Shown here piece after piece: positions 17,159-27,371 of a DNA stretch of 64,000 nucleotides. The position numbers and the translations under genes were made by a program. Position 1 is the first letter of the stretch. Each line of letters begins with the position of its first letter. The notes under the pieces were generated by a model that was not told the origin of the DNA, searched no databases, and was given only the letters and a program-made list of their open reading frames with translations. This DNA is from JAJDZL01 sp965221175. GTDB taxonomy: Bacteria; Pseudomonadota; Gammaproteobacteria; Arenicellales; JAJDZL01. The stretch covers positions 62,001 to 126,000 of the forward strand of contig OZ244867.1 in NCBI GenBank assembly GCA_965221175.1, given 5' to 3'.

Positions 17159-20100
17159 ATGAAACCCAAAATCGATACCACGAGAGCATCTCGTGATGGT
17201 CATGAATTTCACGAAGCATGGACCTCGCGGAAGGCGCTACAGCTGTTCTGGCCAGACAGCGAACTGGTAGGTATTGCAGTCGAAGGACTGTCACCGGACG
17301 ATCAGTCTAATGCGTCCAAAGCCACTGTTGAGATTGCGGACATTGCACTCTATTTTGGGCTGTCTCCCAACTTCGAACGCTGTACCCGCAATACCATCAC
17401 GCAATTCAAGTATTCGATTGCTGACAAAGATAGGCAATTCCGTGCGTTCAACGCCAAAAAGACCATCACCAAGTTCGCCAAAACCTATTCCGATTACATA
17501 GAACGTTACGGTGCCCAAGCCGTCTCCGAACGGCTCGACTTCCAGCTTATTACCAACCAACCAATCTACCAGCCCTTGATAAAGGCGATTGAGGCGATAG
17601 CTAACGGGGCGTCCCGGACAGGAGATATCAAGAGACAAGCCGACCAATTCATAGCCGCGGCCGACCTTAAAGGAAAATCTCTCACCGAGTTTGTGTCAAA
17701 AGTCAGATTTATCGGCCACTGGGGAAGCCTGAAGGCGACTAAAGAAGATCTTGAGAACCTGCTGGTCGACTGGTCGAGTACGAACGATCCCATCGCCCGC
17801 GCGAGACTGGGGGACCTCAAGAATCTCGTCAGGGAAAAGGCTGGCCATGCCGGATCGAATCAAAACCTGATAACACATCTTGATCTTCTTGCTGTACTCA
17901 AGGTCAGTGATGAGGATGACTTGTTGCCGTGCGAATCGCGGCTGATTGATGTAAAGACCGTCGTTGAACGCGAGCAGATTTCCGAAGCGCTGGAACGGAT
18001 AGAGACCGCAACGACACCTGTACTGATCCATGCCGCTGGCGGTGTCGGCAAGACGGTCTTTATGGAGAGCCTTGAGTGTCGGCTCGGAGAGACCAGTGAA
18101 GTCGTATTCTTTGACTGTTTCGGCGGCGGAGTCTACCGATCCCTTGAGGATGCGCGACATCAGCCTAAGCAGGGCCTCGTTCATATTGCCAACACGCTCG
18201 CTTTTCGCGGCTTGTGTGACCCGATATTGCCGGGAACCTCTGATCAGCAAATGCTCATGCGTACTTTCAGGCGACGTCTTGAACAGTGCGTCAACACTAT
18301 GTCTCGCGTCACACCGGGACGCAAACTCGTAATACTTATCGATGCAATCGATAACGCTGAGATCGCCGCCCGCCAGCGCAGTGAAGACGCATTTCCCATT
18401 GAGCTGCTGGAGAGCCTAGATGTTAAGTCGATAGACGGTGTCAAGGTCGTAGTATCCTGCAGGTCACACCGTAAGCCACCCACATGCGCGAAGTACGACG
18501 CTTACGAGCTACGCCCGTTTAGCAAGGACGAGACCAGAACCTTTCTGAGGGACCGCCTGAGAGGAATAACTGAAGCGGAGGTTAACGTTGCTCAGGCCCG
18601 GTCTGGAGGCAATGCACGCGTACTCGACTACTTGCGTCTCAGCGAGCACGGGGTCCTTGATGACTCTGAGGTTAACAAGCCACTCATACTTGAAGAGCTT
18701 ATTCAACAGAGAATTGACGATGCACTCACCACTACTATACAGAGGGGCTACGAGCAGGATGATATCGACGCATTCCTCGCCGGACTGGCTGTGCTTCCCC
18801 CGCCGGTGCCTCTTGATGAATATGCCGGCGCCCTTGGCATTGAACTTAGCGCTGTTCAGAGTTTTGCATCAGATTTGGCGCCCTTGCTAGAGCGCACGAA
18901 CCAGGGACTGACATTCAAGGACGAACCCACAGAAACGCTCGTCCGCGAACGCTACGCATCGTCCAAGGAGCCACTTAAGCGAGTCGCCGAGAACCTACTC
19001 GCCCGGCAGAACGAATCTGTATACGCGGCGCGCTCACTTCCGGGTCTGCTGCATGAACTTGATGACGGTGAGCACCTCTTTTCCCTAGCGTTCGATGACC
19101 GTATTCCTACCTCCGTTACAAGTACAGTGGGTAAACGGAATATCCGCTATGCACGGCTCAAGGCCGCGACACTCCATGCTGCGATCAAAACGGATTACGA
19201 TCGGCTCGTGCGACTGCTTATAGAGCTTTCCACTATCGCTGTCGTTGATCAGCGTGGTGCCCATTACATCCTAGCGAACCCTGATTTAGCCGTGACGTTA
19301 AACGACACCGACACGATGCGCCGTCTGTTCGAAACGCGCTCAGGTTGGCCAGGTGCCCGTCACGCGAGACTTGCCATCGCCAATACGCTCGCCAGCGATT
19401 CAGCAGAAGCTTATCGTCATGTGCGTACAGCTCATGAGTGGGTCGACCATGAAAATCGTAACAGGGAAGTCAGACTACATGGGGATAGCTACGAACGCCT
19501 TGATATCACCGCCTTACCGTTCTTCATGATTACGAATGACCGTGCTAAGAACGCAGTTTCGTACCTGAGTCGCTGGTACGACTGGTATGCGTTCGAAGTA
19601 TGCGAGCATCTATTCGACTACTCGCACCACGCTCAATCTATAGAAGTGCAGTCCAATCAGCAGTTCAATAGCTTTGTTGACGGCCTGACCGCACTCGGGC
19701 ATATCGCGGCGGCATTGTCATTCTCGAAGTTCTCGAAGCCGAAAACCAAGGAACTCGTCCAAAAGCTGTCAAAGCGATGCCGTGCGGAAACAAAGCTCCA
19801 GCTGCCCAGCGCGTTCACTCGAGACCGCACCTACAATATCGAAGACGGGCTGAGAAAATCGTCCGTCCTGGCCCTGACACTTGGATTAAAAAGTGAGGCC
19901 CTCACAATATCGTTGCGCGCCCGACACGGCCGGCCAGACATTTGGTATTTCCGGGACTCGTTACATAGTGGCGACATCTTCCGTTTCACCTTCCGGGTGG
20001 CGCTCGTTGCAGCAGCCAAAGGCATCGATATTCACGAAAAGGACCTTCTCCCCAAGGATCTTGTACCCATTTTCACGCACATTCCGAAGCGCCTCACAGG

Positions 20101-23100
20101 CAAGAACTTTCGCGACAAAGCCAAACACAAACTTTCGAAGATTCCACTCAAACCACGCGAAGGCGACCCAAAGCAGGCACATCCGCACGCGATGACCTAC
20201 GACGAGAAACAAAGCGCTGAACGCTTTCTTGATCTTCGACTGAAACCACTGGTCTCCCTAACCAGAGCGCTTTCTTCAGCACTTTCGGCTACACCAAGAC
20301 AGATCGACGAGAGATTTGTCCTGCTCGTCGAGGAGTGGGAGAACGCCCGCAAATCGAACAACCCTTATCGTACGGACGATTTGGACTCCTTCTTTCAGTT
20401 TTTCGGCCTTGAGGTCACGCTATTTGTTCTCTGGACGCGCGAAGAACTCCAAGAAGCATCGATTCAGCGCTTTCTTACTGCTGTTCACGCTCATAACGTG
20501 GATTCGGCCAATCATCTCATTCAGATTATTGCGATTCTTGCGCGCAGGTCGCCCCTGCAGACTGTAGCCGGCGAACAAGCAGTCAAGGCTAGTACTCTCA
20601 TTCGGGGCGAGGACGAAGTCACCTACCGTGCGGACCTATACGCCGATCTTTCCCGCGCAATGCTGCCCGCAAGCCCTGAAGAAGCCTCCCACTACTTTCG
20701 GGAAGGGCTTGAGCAAATGGATGCTATCGGCTCCGGCGACTATGAATTCACCAACGAGCTACTTCTGTTTGCATCGACGATCAAAGGCGGCGAGCTGGAG
20801 GAGCGTGATTTTCACACGCTCAGTAACATCGCAGAACTTAACTTAGGCGAAGAACCCGAGAAGTTCTTCTGGGGCGCCTATGGCCGCGGTCTCGCCAAAA
20901 CCGCTGGTCTGCGTGGGCTGGCGAAGCTCAGCCGCTGGGATGACCGCACCCGAGTCTCGCTTGCCAATACGCTTCGTCCTTACCTCATCGGTTTGCTGGA
21001 CTACGACAAAATTGCGCCACGCGATGCCATCGCTCTCAACAGGCTGGCAGACCCAGTCGAATATATTTACTCGGATACGCAGGAGTTTGCTGAGGCGATT
21101 CGCAAGCGGGCCGGCCCCGACCCTGAAACTGTGATCGCCCTCATTGAGCAGTTTCGGGACGACAATCCTGGCACATGGATGGAAAGCACGACAGCTAAAC
21201 TCTCCACTCTCGCCGACGAAGCACTAGGTCCTTCATCGGACCTCGCACACTTTTTGTCGGTAGCCTTGCCGCATCAAACGTGTATACGCGATACGCTCAA
21301 CGACCAAAGAAATGACAGTGGGCTGCCGGACGCCCGCGCACGTCTCCGTCTCAAGCAACTCGACCAAAGCAACCAGAAAGCCCTTGACCACATCATAGCG
21401 AACACAGATCCGGATAATGAATCCTCACTCATTCAGGCTATCGCGGACTTCAATGAACTAGAGGACATACACGATCTAAAGGATGGGTTTTTCGCCGCGC
21501 TACGCAAGAAACTCAGCTATCCGAAGCGGGGCGACTATCTCAGACATGTATGTGCGCTTGAGCATCTCTTTTACTACTGGAAGTTCGCCGAACTCAAACA
21601 GGCGAAGGATGCCTGGTCAAGTTCATCAGCAGGGCTCGATGACGTTTTCAGGAGTCTCGCGGTTCCCCTCATTAATCTTCATGCCGATGACCTGATAAGT
21701 TACGACAGAATCTCCAGCTCGAGTATCAAGGAAATTTCGGAGCTTACTGGCGTACCCATGGCCGACCTAGTCCTAGAACTCATCAAGAAATTTGCTCGGC
21801 CAGGCAGCAGCATACCAGGCGCAATATGGCTGGCCATTGCGTCAATTGTCTGCCCACAGGCCCGTGAAGGGCACGGGCAGGCCGCACTTTCACGATTGTT
21901 ACGCAGTGATGCCGCCACCCTTGCCAATAATGTCCCGGACGGTGTGTGGGAGCAAGGGCTTTACGCAGACTACGACTTCACACAGATCGCCACCGGTCTT
22001 ATCTGGCGTGCCCTCGGTTCTCCGGAAGCGTCGTGCAGATGGCGTGCTGCCCACTGCATGCGCGACTTCGCTGCATGCGGGAGTTGGGGCGTTATCGATG
22101 CGCTCGTTGAGAAATTCAGTACGACCACAGCCGGACCGTTACAGGCAGCCGAACTCAAGTTCTACTACATGCATGCACGGCTCTGGCTCCTGATAGCGCT
22201 TGCACGCCTGTCGCTGGACTATCCCAACCGGATCGCCAAATACAAGGATGATTTGCTCTATATCGTCTCTGAGAGCAAGCAGCCGCATGTTCTTATGCGA
22301 CATTTTGCTGCCCGGTCACTCCTCGCCTGTGTTAATGCCCGTACGCTTAATTTACCCGATAAGATTCTTACATGCGTTTCCTCCGCTGATGATTCACCTC
22401 ATCCCCGCTTAAAGAAAGAAGTCAGGCCGTATGACAACTTCTATAGCGAGCGCCCAAAGGGTGATTCGCAGTTTCATCTCGACTATGACTTTGAGAAATA
22501 CCAAGTAGACAAGCTTAGCCAGATATTCGGCAAAAATTGCTGGGAAGTCACCGACATGATGTCCTCAATTGTGAATGCAATCGAGCCAGGTATCACAAGC
22601 ATGTATGAAACAGGCGGGCGAGAGAGCCAGTACGGACGCACTTCGCACATTATGACGGATCGCTTCCACGGTTACGGTCAACAACTGGGCTGGCATGCAC
22701 TCTTTCTTGCAGCAGGCCAGCTTTTGGCGTCTTTCCCCGTCACGGATGACTATGACTATTGGTACGACGATCCATGGCATGAATGGTTTGGACGATGCCT
22801 TCTTTCCCGAAATGACGGACTCTGGCTTTCGGACGGCACGGACAGAACCCCTCTCGATACCCAGCAAATCCTCCTTGAGCCTAGGAAGAAGGAACGCGCC
22901 GTCACGGGTGATCAGGCCAAGATTTTGTCCTTGGTTGGCATCAGCGAGGATCGGCTCGGCAAAGAGTTAGTCGTTGAGGGTAGGTGGCATTCCGCCGATG
23001 ATATTCGCGTAGAAGTGAGATCCGCCTTGGTATCGCCGAAACAGGCACTGCAATTTGCTCGCAAGCTGGTACGTGAAGACCCGATGACAGTCTGGCTTCC

Positions 23101-23593
23101 TGTATACTACGACAGCGAAGAAGACAACGAATACCTTTGCAACGAAAAGAAGAGCTATGCGCCATGGATAGTCTGCCCGTCGCGCGAATCTCATCTAGAT
23201 AAGCACGATCCATACGGCGTGTCGGTAGCCAACGAGAGACCCCGGCTCGCCTCCACATATACCACGCTGTGCAAGTTGACATGTGATGATCCGTTCGGTA
23301 GGGAATGGCACAATAACCGCGGTACCTTATGCCTTCATGCGCAGGCGTGGGGTCGGGGTGAGGAGGACCACGAGAAAGGACCGAATCCAGGACTGAGACT
23401 ATTTTGCCGACGTAATGTACTGAAGAAAATCCTTGTAACACACGACCAGAACCTGCTCGTGCTCATAAAATTGCAGCGCTATGAAAAACAATATCAGGGT
23501 GAAAGCCGTTATACGCACTCAGTTGGGGTTGCCCTAATTTCAAAATCACTTGATGTAAGTTATTTCAAGGGACATCCTACCATTTGTAAATAG
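17159..23593 (+). CDS. Giant STAND NTPase with N-terminal PD-(D/E)XK nuclease (Avs-like)
   Basis: A 2144-residue tripartite protein. The N-terminal domain (1-200) has a PD-(D/E)XK nuclease pattern: VEG at E42, EIADIALYF at D61 and ITQFKY at Q82/K84, in the style of DUF4297/Cap4-like nucleases. The central STAND/NACHT-type NTPase has Walker A AAGGVGKT (K298) and Walker B VILIDAID (D395). The remaining 1500 residues are helical repeat-like, as expected for a target-sensing region. Avs proteins have this order and size, bind phage terminase or portal proteins, and then activate an effector nuclease. Subtype cannot be fixed without alignment. The gene is intact and monocistronic. GC is higher than in its neighbours, suggesting separate acquisition. 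Confidence 0.8.
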   Translation: MKPKIDTTRASRDGHEFHEAWTSRKALQLFWPDSELVGIAVEGLSPDDQSNASKATVEIADIALYFGLSPNFERCTRNTITQFKYSIADKDRQFRAFNAKKTITKFAKTYSDYIERYGAQAVSERLDFQLITNQPIYQPLIKAIEAIANGASRTGDIKRQADQFIAAADLKGKSLTEFVSKVRFIGHWGSLKATKEDLENLLVDWSSTNDPIARARLGDLKNLVREKAGHAGSNQNLITHLDLLAVLKVSDEDDLLPCESRLIDVKTVVEREQISEALERIETATTPVLIHAAGGVGKTVFMESLECRLGETSEVVFFDCFGGGVYRSLEDARHQPKQGLVHIANTLAFRGLCDPILPGTSDQQMLMRTFRRRLEQCVNTMSRVTPGRKLVILIDAIDNAEIAARQRSEDAFPIELLESLDVKSIDGVKVVVSCRSHRKPPTCAKYDAYELRPFSKDETRTFLRDRLRGITEAEVNVAQARSGGNARVLDYLRLSEHGVLDDSEVNKPLILEELIQQRIDDALTTTIQRGYEQDDIDAFLAGLAVLPPPVPLDEYAGALGIELSAVQSFASDLAPLLERTNQGLTFKDEPTETLVRERYASSKEPLKRVAENLLARQNESVYAARSLPGLLHELDDGEHLFSLAFDDRIPTSVTSTVGKRNIRYARLKAATLHAAIKTDYDRLVRLLIELSTIAVVDQRGAHYILANPDLAVTLNDTDTMRRLFETRSGWPGARHARLAIANTLASDSAEAYRHVRTAHEWVDHENRNREVRLHGDSYERLDITALPFFMITNDRAKNAVSYLSRWYDWYAFEVCEHLFDYSHHAQSIEVQSNQQFNSFVDGLTALGHIAAALSFSKFSKPKTKELVQKLSKRCRAETKLQLPSAFTRDRTYNIEDGLRKSSVLALTLGLKSEALTISLRARHGRPDIWYFRDSLHSGDIFRFTFRVALVAAAKGIDIHEKDLLPKDLVPIFTHIPKRLTGKNFRDKAKHKLSKIPLKPREGDPKQAHPHAMTYDEKQSAERFLDLRLKPLVSLTRALSSALSATPRQIDERFVLLVEEWENARKSNNPYRTDDLDSFFQFFGLEVTLFVLWTREELQEASIQRFLTAVHAHNVDSANHLIQIIAILARRSPLQTVAGEQAVKASTLIRGEDEVTYRADLYADLSRAMLPASPEEASHYFREGLEQMDAIGSGDYEFTNELLLFASTIKGGELEERDFHTLSNIAELNLGEEPEKFFWGAYGRGLAKTAGLRGLAKLSRWDDRTRVSLANTLRPYLIGLLDYDKIAPRDAIALNRLADPVEYIYSDTQEFAEAIRKRAGPDPETVIALIEQFRDDNPGTWMESTTAKLSTLADEALGPSSDLAHFLSVALPHQTCIRDTLNDQRNDSGLPDARARLRLKQLDQSNQKALDHIIANTDPDNESSLIQAIADFNELEDIHDLKDGFFAALRKKLSYPKRGDYLRHVCALEHLFYYWKFAELKQAKDAWSSSSAGLDDVFRSLAVPLINLHADDLISYDRISSSSIKEISELTGVPMADLVLELIKKFARPGSSIPGAIWLAIASIVCPQAREGHGQAALSRLLRSDAATLANNVPDGVWEQGLYADYDFTQIATGLIWRALGSPEASCRWRAAHCMRDFAACGSWGVIDALVEKFSTTTAGPLQAAELKFYYMHARLWLLIALARLSLDYPNRIAKYKDDLLYIVSESKQPHVLMRHFAARSLLACVNARTLNLPDKILTCVSSADDSPHPRLKKEVRPYDNFYSERPKGDSQFHLDYDFEKYQVDKLSQIFGKNCWEVTDMMSSIVNAIEPGITSMYETGGRESQYGRTSHIMTDRFHGYGQQLGWHALFLAAGQLLASFPVTDDYDYWYDDPWHEWFGRCLLSRNDGLWLSDGTDRTPLDTQQILLEPRKKERAVTGDQAKILSLVGISEDRLGKELVVEGRWHSADDIRVEVRSALVSPKQALQFARKLVREDPMTVWLPVYYDSEEDNEYLCNEKKSYAPWIVCPSRESHLDKHDPYGVSVANERPRLASTYTTLCKLTCDDPFGREWHNNRGTLCLHAQAWGRGEEDHEKGPNPGLRLFCRRNVLKKILVTHDQNLLVLIKLQRYEKQYQGESRYTHSVGVALISKSLDVSYFKGHPTICK

Positions 23594-23599
23594 CTACTA

Positions 23600-23615
23600 C
23601 GGGTTATTAAACCCG
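23600..23615 (+). terminator. Short hairpin after the STAND gene
   Basis: CGGGTT, a 4-base ATTA loop and AACCCG form a perfect 6-bp stem, 7 bp after the stop codon. The following GCCCCTTTAG has only a weak T-run, so it may be a weak terminator or part of the IS110 junction. Confidence 0.4.
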
Positions 23616-23635
23616 CCCCTTTAGCAGTAAATAAT

Positions 23636-24889
23636 CTATGCAGCGAGTTCATGTTTGAGGTAATTGTGGTAAAACAACTGTTGGTTTTTTAGCATGGTGC
23701 AGGTGACTTTGAGAAGGCGATCTGCAACGCTGCGCAAAGCTCTTGTGTGCCGATGTCCACGAGCGCGAAGAGCGGTGTATTTGGCTTTGCTGACAGGATC
23801 ATGCTGGACCGCTATTTGAGCCCAGTAGTGGACGGCTTGCTGCAGCCGGGGATTCACTGCGTGACGCCGCACCACGAAACAAAGTTTACCGGAACGCTTG
23901 GTGACGGGCGCCGCACCGCACAGCGCCCGCAGTGCGTTATAATCCCGCAACTGCAGAACATCTGAAGCTTCTGCAAGCAACGTGGCGAGGACGATTTTGC
24001 CCACACCTGGTATGGAGGACAAGATTTCCACGTCACGTTGCCGCTGTATTGCTTCTGGGTCGTCCTGTTCTCGAAAGGACTTGTCGTATTCATCAATCAG
24101 CCGATCCATTTCACGTTGGGTTTCTTTGAGTTGCCGAATCACGACTGCCAATCGCTCGATGACGCTTTTGAGTTGAAACACTGCCCCTTGGGCGGTTGCC
24201 GCCGCTACCGCTACTGACGGTGCAGTGAGGCACTGCTTGACGGTTTTAGCATCAATGCATCGGATACGATGCTTTTTCAACAGCCGTTCAATGCTGCTCA
24301 GTCGCAGGCGCTTCGCCTTGTGCGGTGTTGGCGCCAACATCCACAGTTCCAACACCCAGAGTCGGCTCAGACCGTTACTAATCTCCAGGAACTGCGGGTA
24401 ATAGCGCCAAAGAATATCACGCATCTGGTTGTTCAGACGCACCTTGTCTGCTGTCAACTGTCCATGGAGACGCGAGCAGTCGCGTAGCATCACCACTTCG
24501 GGCATCTGCGCATCCAGACGTCGCAGGTGATTGCGGTCTAATCGCACGGTTTCGGCCAACACACGCGCATCGAGACGATCGTCCTTGGCACCTGCCAGGC
24601 TGAAACGATCCCGGTAGCGGTCCAACTGTTTGGGATTGATCGAATACACCACAAATTCACGCCCCATCAGGCTCTCCACTACCGGACCTCGCGGTGTTTC
24701 AATCGCAACACCCACTTTGTGCGGCGAGCTCTGAGTCGTTCGTACAATCCAATCTGCCATCTCCGTCAATCCCATGCCGCAGTGCTTGAAACTTCGCTGC
24801 GCACATACTTTTCCCTTCATGTCCACCACGCAGACCTGATGATTTGTCGAACTCCAGTCCACACCAACAAAGAAATCTAACTGATCCAT
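23636..24889 (-). CDS. IS110-family transposase (first copy)
   Basis: A 417-residue DEDD transposase. The RuvC-like N-terminal domain begins FFVGVDWSSTNHQVC with the first Asp, continues with VAIETPRGPV (Glu) and has DDRLDARVL with the paired Asp. The C-terminal transposase_20 domain shows SSIPGVGK and ALCGAAPVTKRSG, with the conserved Ser. IS110 enzymes recombine DNA guided by a bridge RNA encoded in the element's non-coding end. The frame is intact. The 3' flank to the neighbouring gene is only 42 bp and the 5' flank is about 245 bp, as in the IS110 rather than the IS1111 subgroup. It shares domain order, but not close sequence, with the copy at 30.8 kb. Confidence 0.92.
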   Translation of the reverse strand: MDQLDFFVGVDWSSTNHQVCVVDMKGKVCAQRSFKHCGMGLTEMADWIVRTTQSSPHKVGVAIETPRGPVVESLMGREFVVYSINPKQLDRYRDRFSLAGAKDDRLDARVLAETVRLDRNHLRRLDAQMPEVVMLRDCSRLHGQLTADKVRLNNQMRDILWRYYPQFLEISNGLSRLWVLELWMLAPTPHKAKRLRLSSIERLLKKHRIRCIDAKTVKQCLTAPSVAVAAATAQGAVFQLKSVIERLAVVIRQLKETQREMDRLIDEYDKSFREQDDPEAIQRQRDVEILSSIPGVGKIVLATLLAEASDVLQLRDYNALRALCGAAPVTKRSGKLCFVVRRHAVNPRLQQAVHYWAQIAVQHDPVSKAKYTALRARGHRHTRALRSVADRLLKVTCTMLKNQQLFYHNYLKHELAA

Positions 24890-25070
24890 TTCAATTACTC
24901 CGTATTGATTAGTTCAAAAAACGGGCCGCCGCAGTGCTGATCTATCCCTGTACTGGTGCTCATAGGCACAAACATCCTACTGGACCTCCATTGCAGCCAA
25001 CGATCGGGGCACTGTTCCCTTGAAGGTGCTCAAGACACAGGGCGATATTTGGTACTCCCGATCGCGTGCC
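24890..25070 (-). ncRNA. Candidate IS110 bridge RNA region (first copy)
   Basis: The non-coding stretch upstream of the transposase contains, reading on the minus strand, a CGATCGGGAGTACC block, a CTTGAGC block, AGTGCCCCGATCG, and the pair TTTGTGCC and TGAGCACC followed by GTAC. The last block begins 57 nt before ATG. The second IS110 copy has the same blocks in the same order and at the same distance. This conservation in otherwise different DNA supports a structured guide RNA. Boundaries are approximate. Confidence 0.6.
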
Positions 25071-25134
25071 CAACCTGATCCGGATTGAACCAGGTATTCG
25101 GTGATATTGTAGGGAATCCTGCCTTCGCGTTTCC

Positions 25135-25181
25135 GATCCAACAGTTCCCTCTACGCTACGCTTCGAGGGAACTGTTGGATC
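25135..25181. repeat. Inverted repeat, 17-bp perfect arms
   Basis: GATCCAACAGTTCCCTC at 25135-25151 pairs exactly with 25165-25181 around a 13-nt loop. It borders the upstream end of the IS110 element. It may be the insertion target hairpin or a bidirectional terminator. Confidence 0.75.
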
Positions 25182-25449
25182 AAAACACTTTCTCATAAAA
25201 TAATTGTTGTTAAATGGTACAGGGCGAGTGAATCACCTACACAATTTCCGTTATTGATTAGAGTCTTTTTTGTTCATGGTCTACTTTTCAGTTATTTGTG
25301 TAGCAAATTATTCCAACCACACCAATAGTTAACAATCCCATTTGAACAAATGTGTCATGACTTTGTACATTGTGGCGTCTGGAAATCACTCAGCATTTGT
25401 CAGTGCTCACTGAAATTCGTTCTGTAATATCTTTAATCCCAGTTACTGC

Positions 25450-25645
25450 AGCTTGCGCACCACCAACCCGATTGAATCGACGTTTGCGACGATTCGTCAT
25501 CGCACGCGTCGCTCGAAAGGGTGCTTAAGCCGAAAGAGGGATGCTGTGTATGATGTTCAAGCTGGGTCTGTGTGCGCAACACAACTGGCGCAGGTTGCGA
25601 GGATTCAAGCAACTCGGGAAAGTGATAGAAGGAGTATACATGTCA
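25450..25645 (+). pseudogene. C-terminal fragment of an IS256-family transposase
   Basis: The frame starts LRTTNPIESTFATIRHRTRRS and KGCLSRK, the conserved C-terminal block of IS256/Mutator transposases. It then shifts frame: MMFKLGLCAQHNWRRLRG appears only after a frame change. The fragment ends a few bases before the hydrolase pseudogene. An inverted, similar fragment lies at about 28040-28180. Confidence 0.75.
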
Positions 25646-25658
25646 AAGAGGAAGCTAC

Positions 25659-26830
25659 ATGGAAACTACGCAGCTCTACTACGTAACCAACCGTCGCCAC
25701 ACTCGACGTAGTCGGTGGAAACCTAACGGATTTGGGAGCGAACCGAGTAAAGATAGTACCGAAAATCTCCGTTTTGGAATAGTAAAATTCGCTTTCGATG
25801 AAAATGCGGTAACGGAGTATCTGACCGACGAATGTTGATTTGGCATCGGTAATGGTAAGGGACTTGCAGACTACTTTTTGGATAAATTACAATATGGTCA
25901 GTCATCAAATTCTACCATCGAAGCAATTCGTGAAAACCTCGAACCAAAAGAGTACGAATCTAGTCAGGCCAAACGAAAACTCGGTTCCGCCCGTGCATTC
26001 GTAGAACTACAGAATAAGATGAACAGTGGCTATGATGTGGTAATTTTCATTCATGGATTCAACGTAAATTGGTGGGAGGCGATTCATCCGGTTTCAGCTT
26101 GCAGTTCACAATTAATCGGCACAATGGAAACGATAAGGAATTCAACAAAACGAAACCAGTGCAGGTCGTATTATTTACTTGGCCATCAGATGGACTTGTG
26201 ATCCCATACTGGTCATACTTTTCCGATCACAGTGATGCCAAAATCTCCGGCTATGCTTTGGGACGCGGCTTTCTAAAGTTACGGGACCATCTCATTCACG
26301 CACGACGATTTGTCCGGCAGGAAAGCGAAGATTTCTGTCGTCAGTCAATTCATCTTTCATGTCATTCCATGGGTAACTATGTACTGCAAAACGCCCTTGT
26401 CAGAACCACGGAGTTTTCTGTGGGCAGCAAGCCACCACGAATCTTCGATTAGATATTTCTCTGTGCAGCGGACGTTGCAGACGATGTATTGAACCTTGGA
26501 GAACCCATGTGTCGTCTTCCACAAATGGCTAGGAATGTAACCATATATCACAATAGAGGCGATTTAACAATGCCAGTGTCTGACTACACTAAGGGTAATA
26601 CAGACAGACTGGGCTGGGACGGTGCAGACAAGCCTTCAGACTTGCACAGCCGAGTGCATCAAGTGGATTGCAGTGGAATAGTAACCGGCTTTATAGAACA
26701 CAGCTATTACCATTGTGACCGCGTCAGTGATGACATCCGCCTAAGCATCGAGGGGATGCCTCCTGACGCCGAATCCCGCGACCGGGAACCAGTTCGGCAC
26801 GGTTGGCCGAATGTTTGGCGTCTTGCTTAA
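25659..26830 (+). pseudogene. Alpha/beta-hydrolase (DUF900-like), broken
   Basis: A reading frame can be pieced together from ATG at 25659 (METTQLYYVTNRRHT) through VVIFIHGFNVNWWEA to LSCHSMGNYVLQNAL, containing the DUF900-type oxyanion HGFN and nucleophile CHSMG motifs. It is interrupted by TGA at 25836-25838, a frameshift near 26090 and another near 26450. The three pieces join into one plausible hydrolase of about 390 residues. The two downstream genes of the same operon remain intact. The layout (hydrolase, membrane protein, exported protein) parallels the 10-13 kb operon. Confidence 0.75.
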
Positions 26831-26870
26831 GCGGCATGTAGATTAACGATACATTTGAATAGTTAAAAAT

Positions 26871-27371
26871 ATGCTTAAAGGAACCTATCACAACGCTTAT
26901 GATCGAATTATTGTTGGAGTGATTCTGTTAATGCTTGTTGCGATTCTAACTCTATTAGCTCTCAATCTTTATGCTCAGTACGACAATTATCAAGATGCTA
27001 TGAGAAAGACATTTGAATTTGCGGAGGATGCTGCAATGTCTTTAAATCATTCAGCAGTCCTAGCATATTCCCGCGCTTGGGATTTTGCTGTCGCAAAAAC
27101 CTCCACACTTTTTCTTGCATTTCTAACAATTTTCACCGGAGGGCTTTATGTTCTTCGAGTGGGTGAAACTAAGTTTGAGCTAATGGGCGAATCAATTGGA
27201 TTTCGAGGAATACTTTCAATCAGTTCTCCTGGATTAGCGATGATGGCGTTGGGTGTCATAATTGTAGGGCTTGTACTATTAACGAAATCAAGTGTAGAAT
27301 ATTCACAACCTCAATCGTTTTATATACAATCAGAAGAAAATGAAATTAGTCAAGGTAGCCCAACGGAATGA
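26871..27371 (+). CDS. Three-TM membrane protein
   Basis: A 166-residue protein of unknown family with hydrophobic segments at about 13-35, 77-98 and 123-143, separated by short charged loops. It is the middle gene of an operon between a broken DUF900-like hydrolase and a secreted protein. Its last codons overlap the next ATG by 4 nt (ATGA). ATG is preceded by an A/T-rich stretch without a strong ribosome site. Membrane location is predicted from composition only. Confidence 0.6.
   Translation: MLKGTYHNAYDRIIVGVILLMLVAILTLLALNLYAQYDNYQDAMRKTFEFAEDAAMSLNHSAVLAYSRAWDFAVAKTSTLFLAFLTIFTGGLYVLRVGETKFELMGESIGFRGILSISSPGLAMMALGVIIVGLVLLTKSSVEYSQPQSFYIQSEENEISQGSPTE

Noticed and set aside
17696..18250. 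Minus-strand frame of 184 codons inside the STAND gene
   Set aside because: Shadow of a strongly supported plus-strand coding region; no motif.
22941..23441. Minus-strand frame of 166 codons inside the STAND gene
   Set aside because: Antisense shadow with Arg/Cys-rich composition and no family resemblance.
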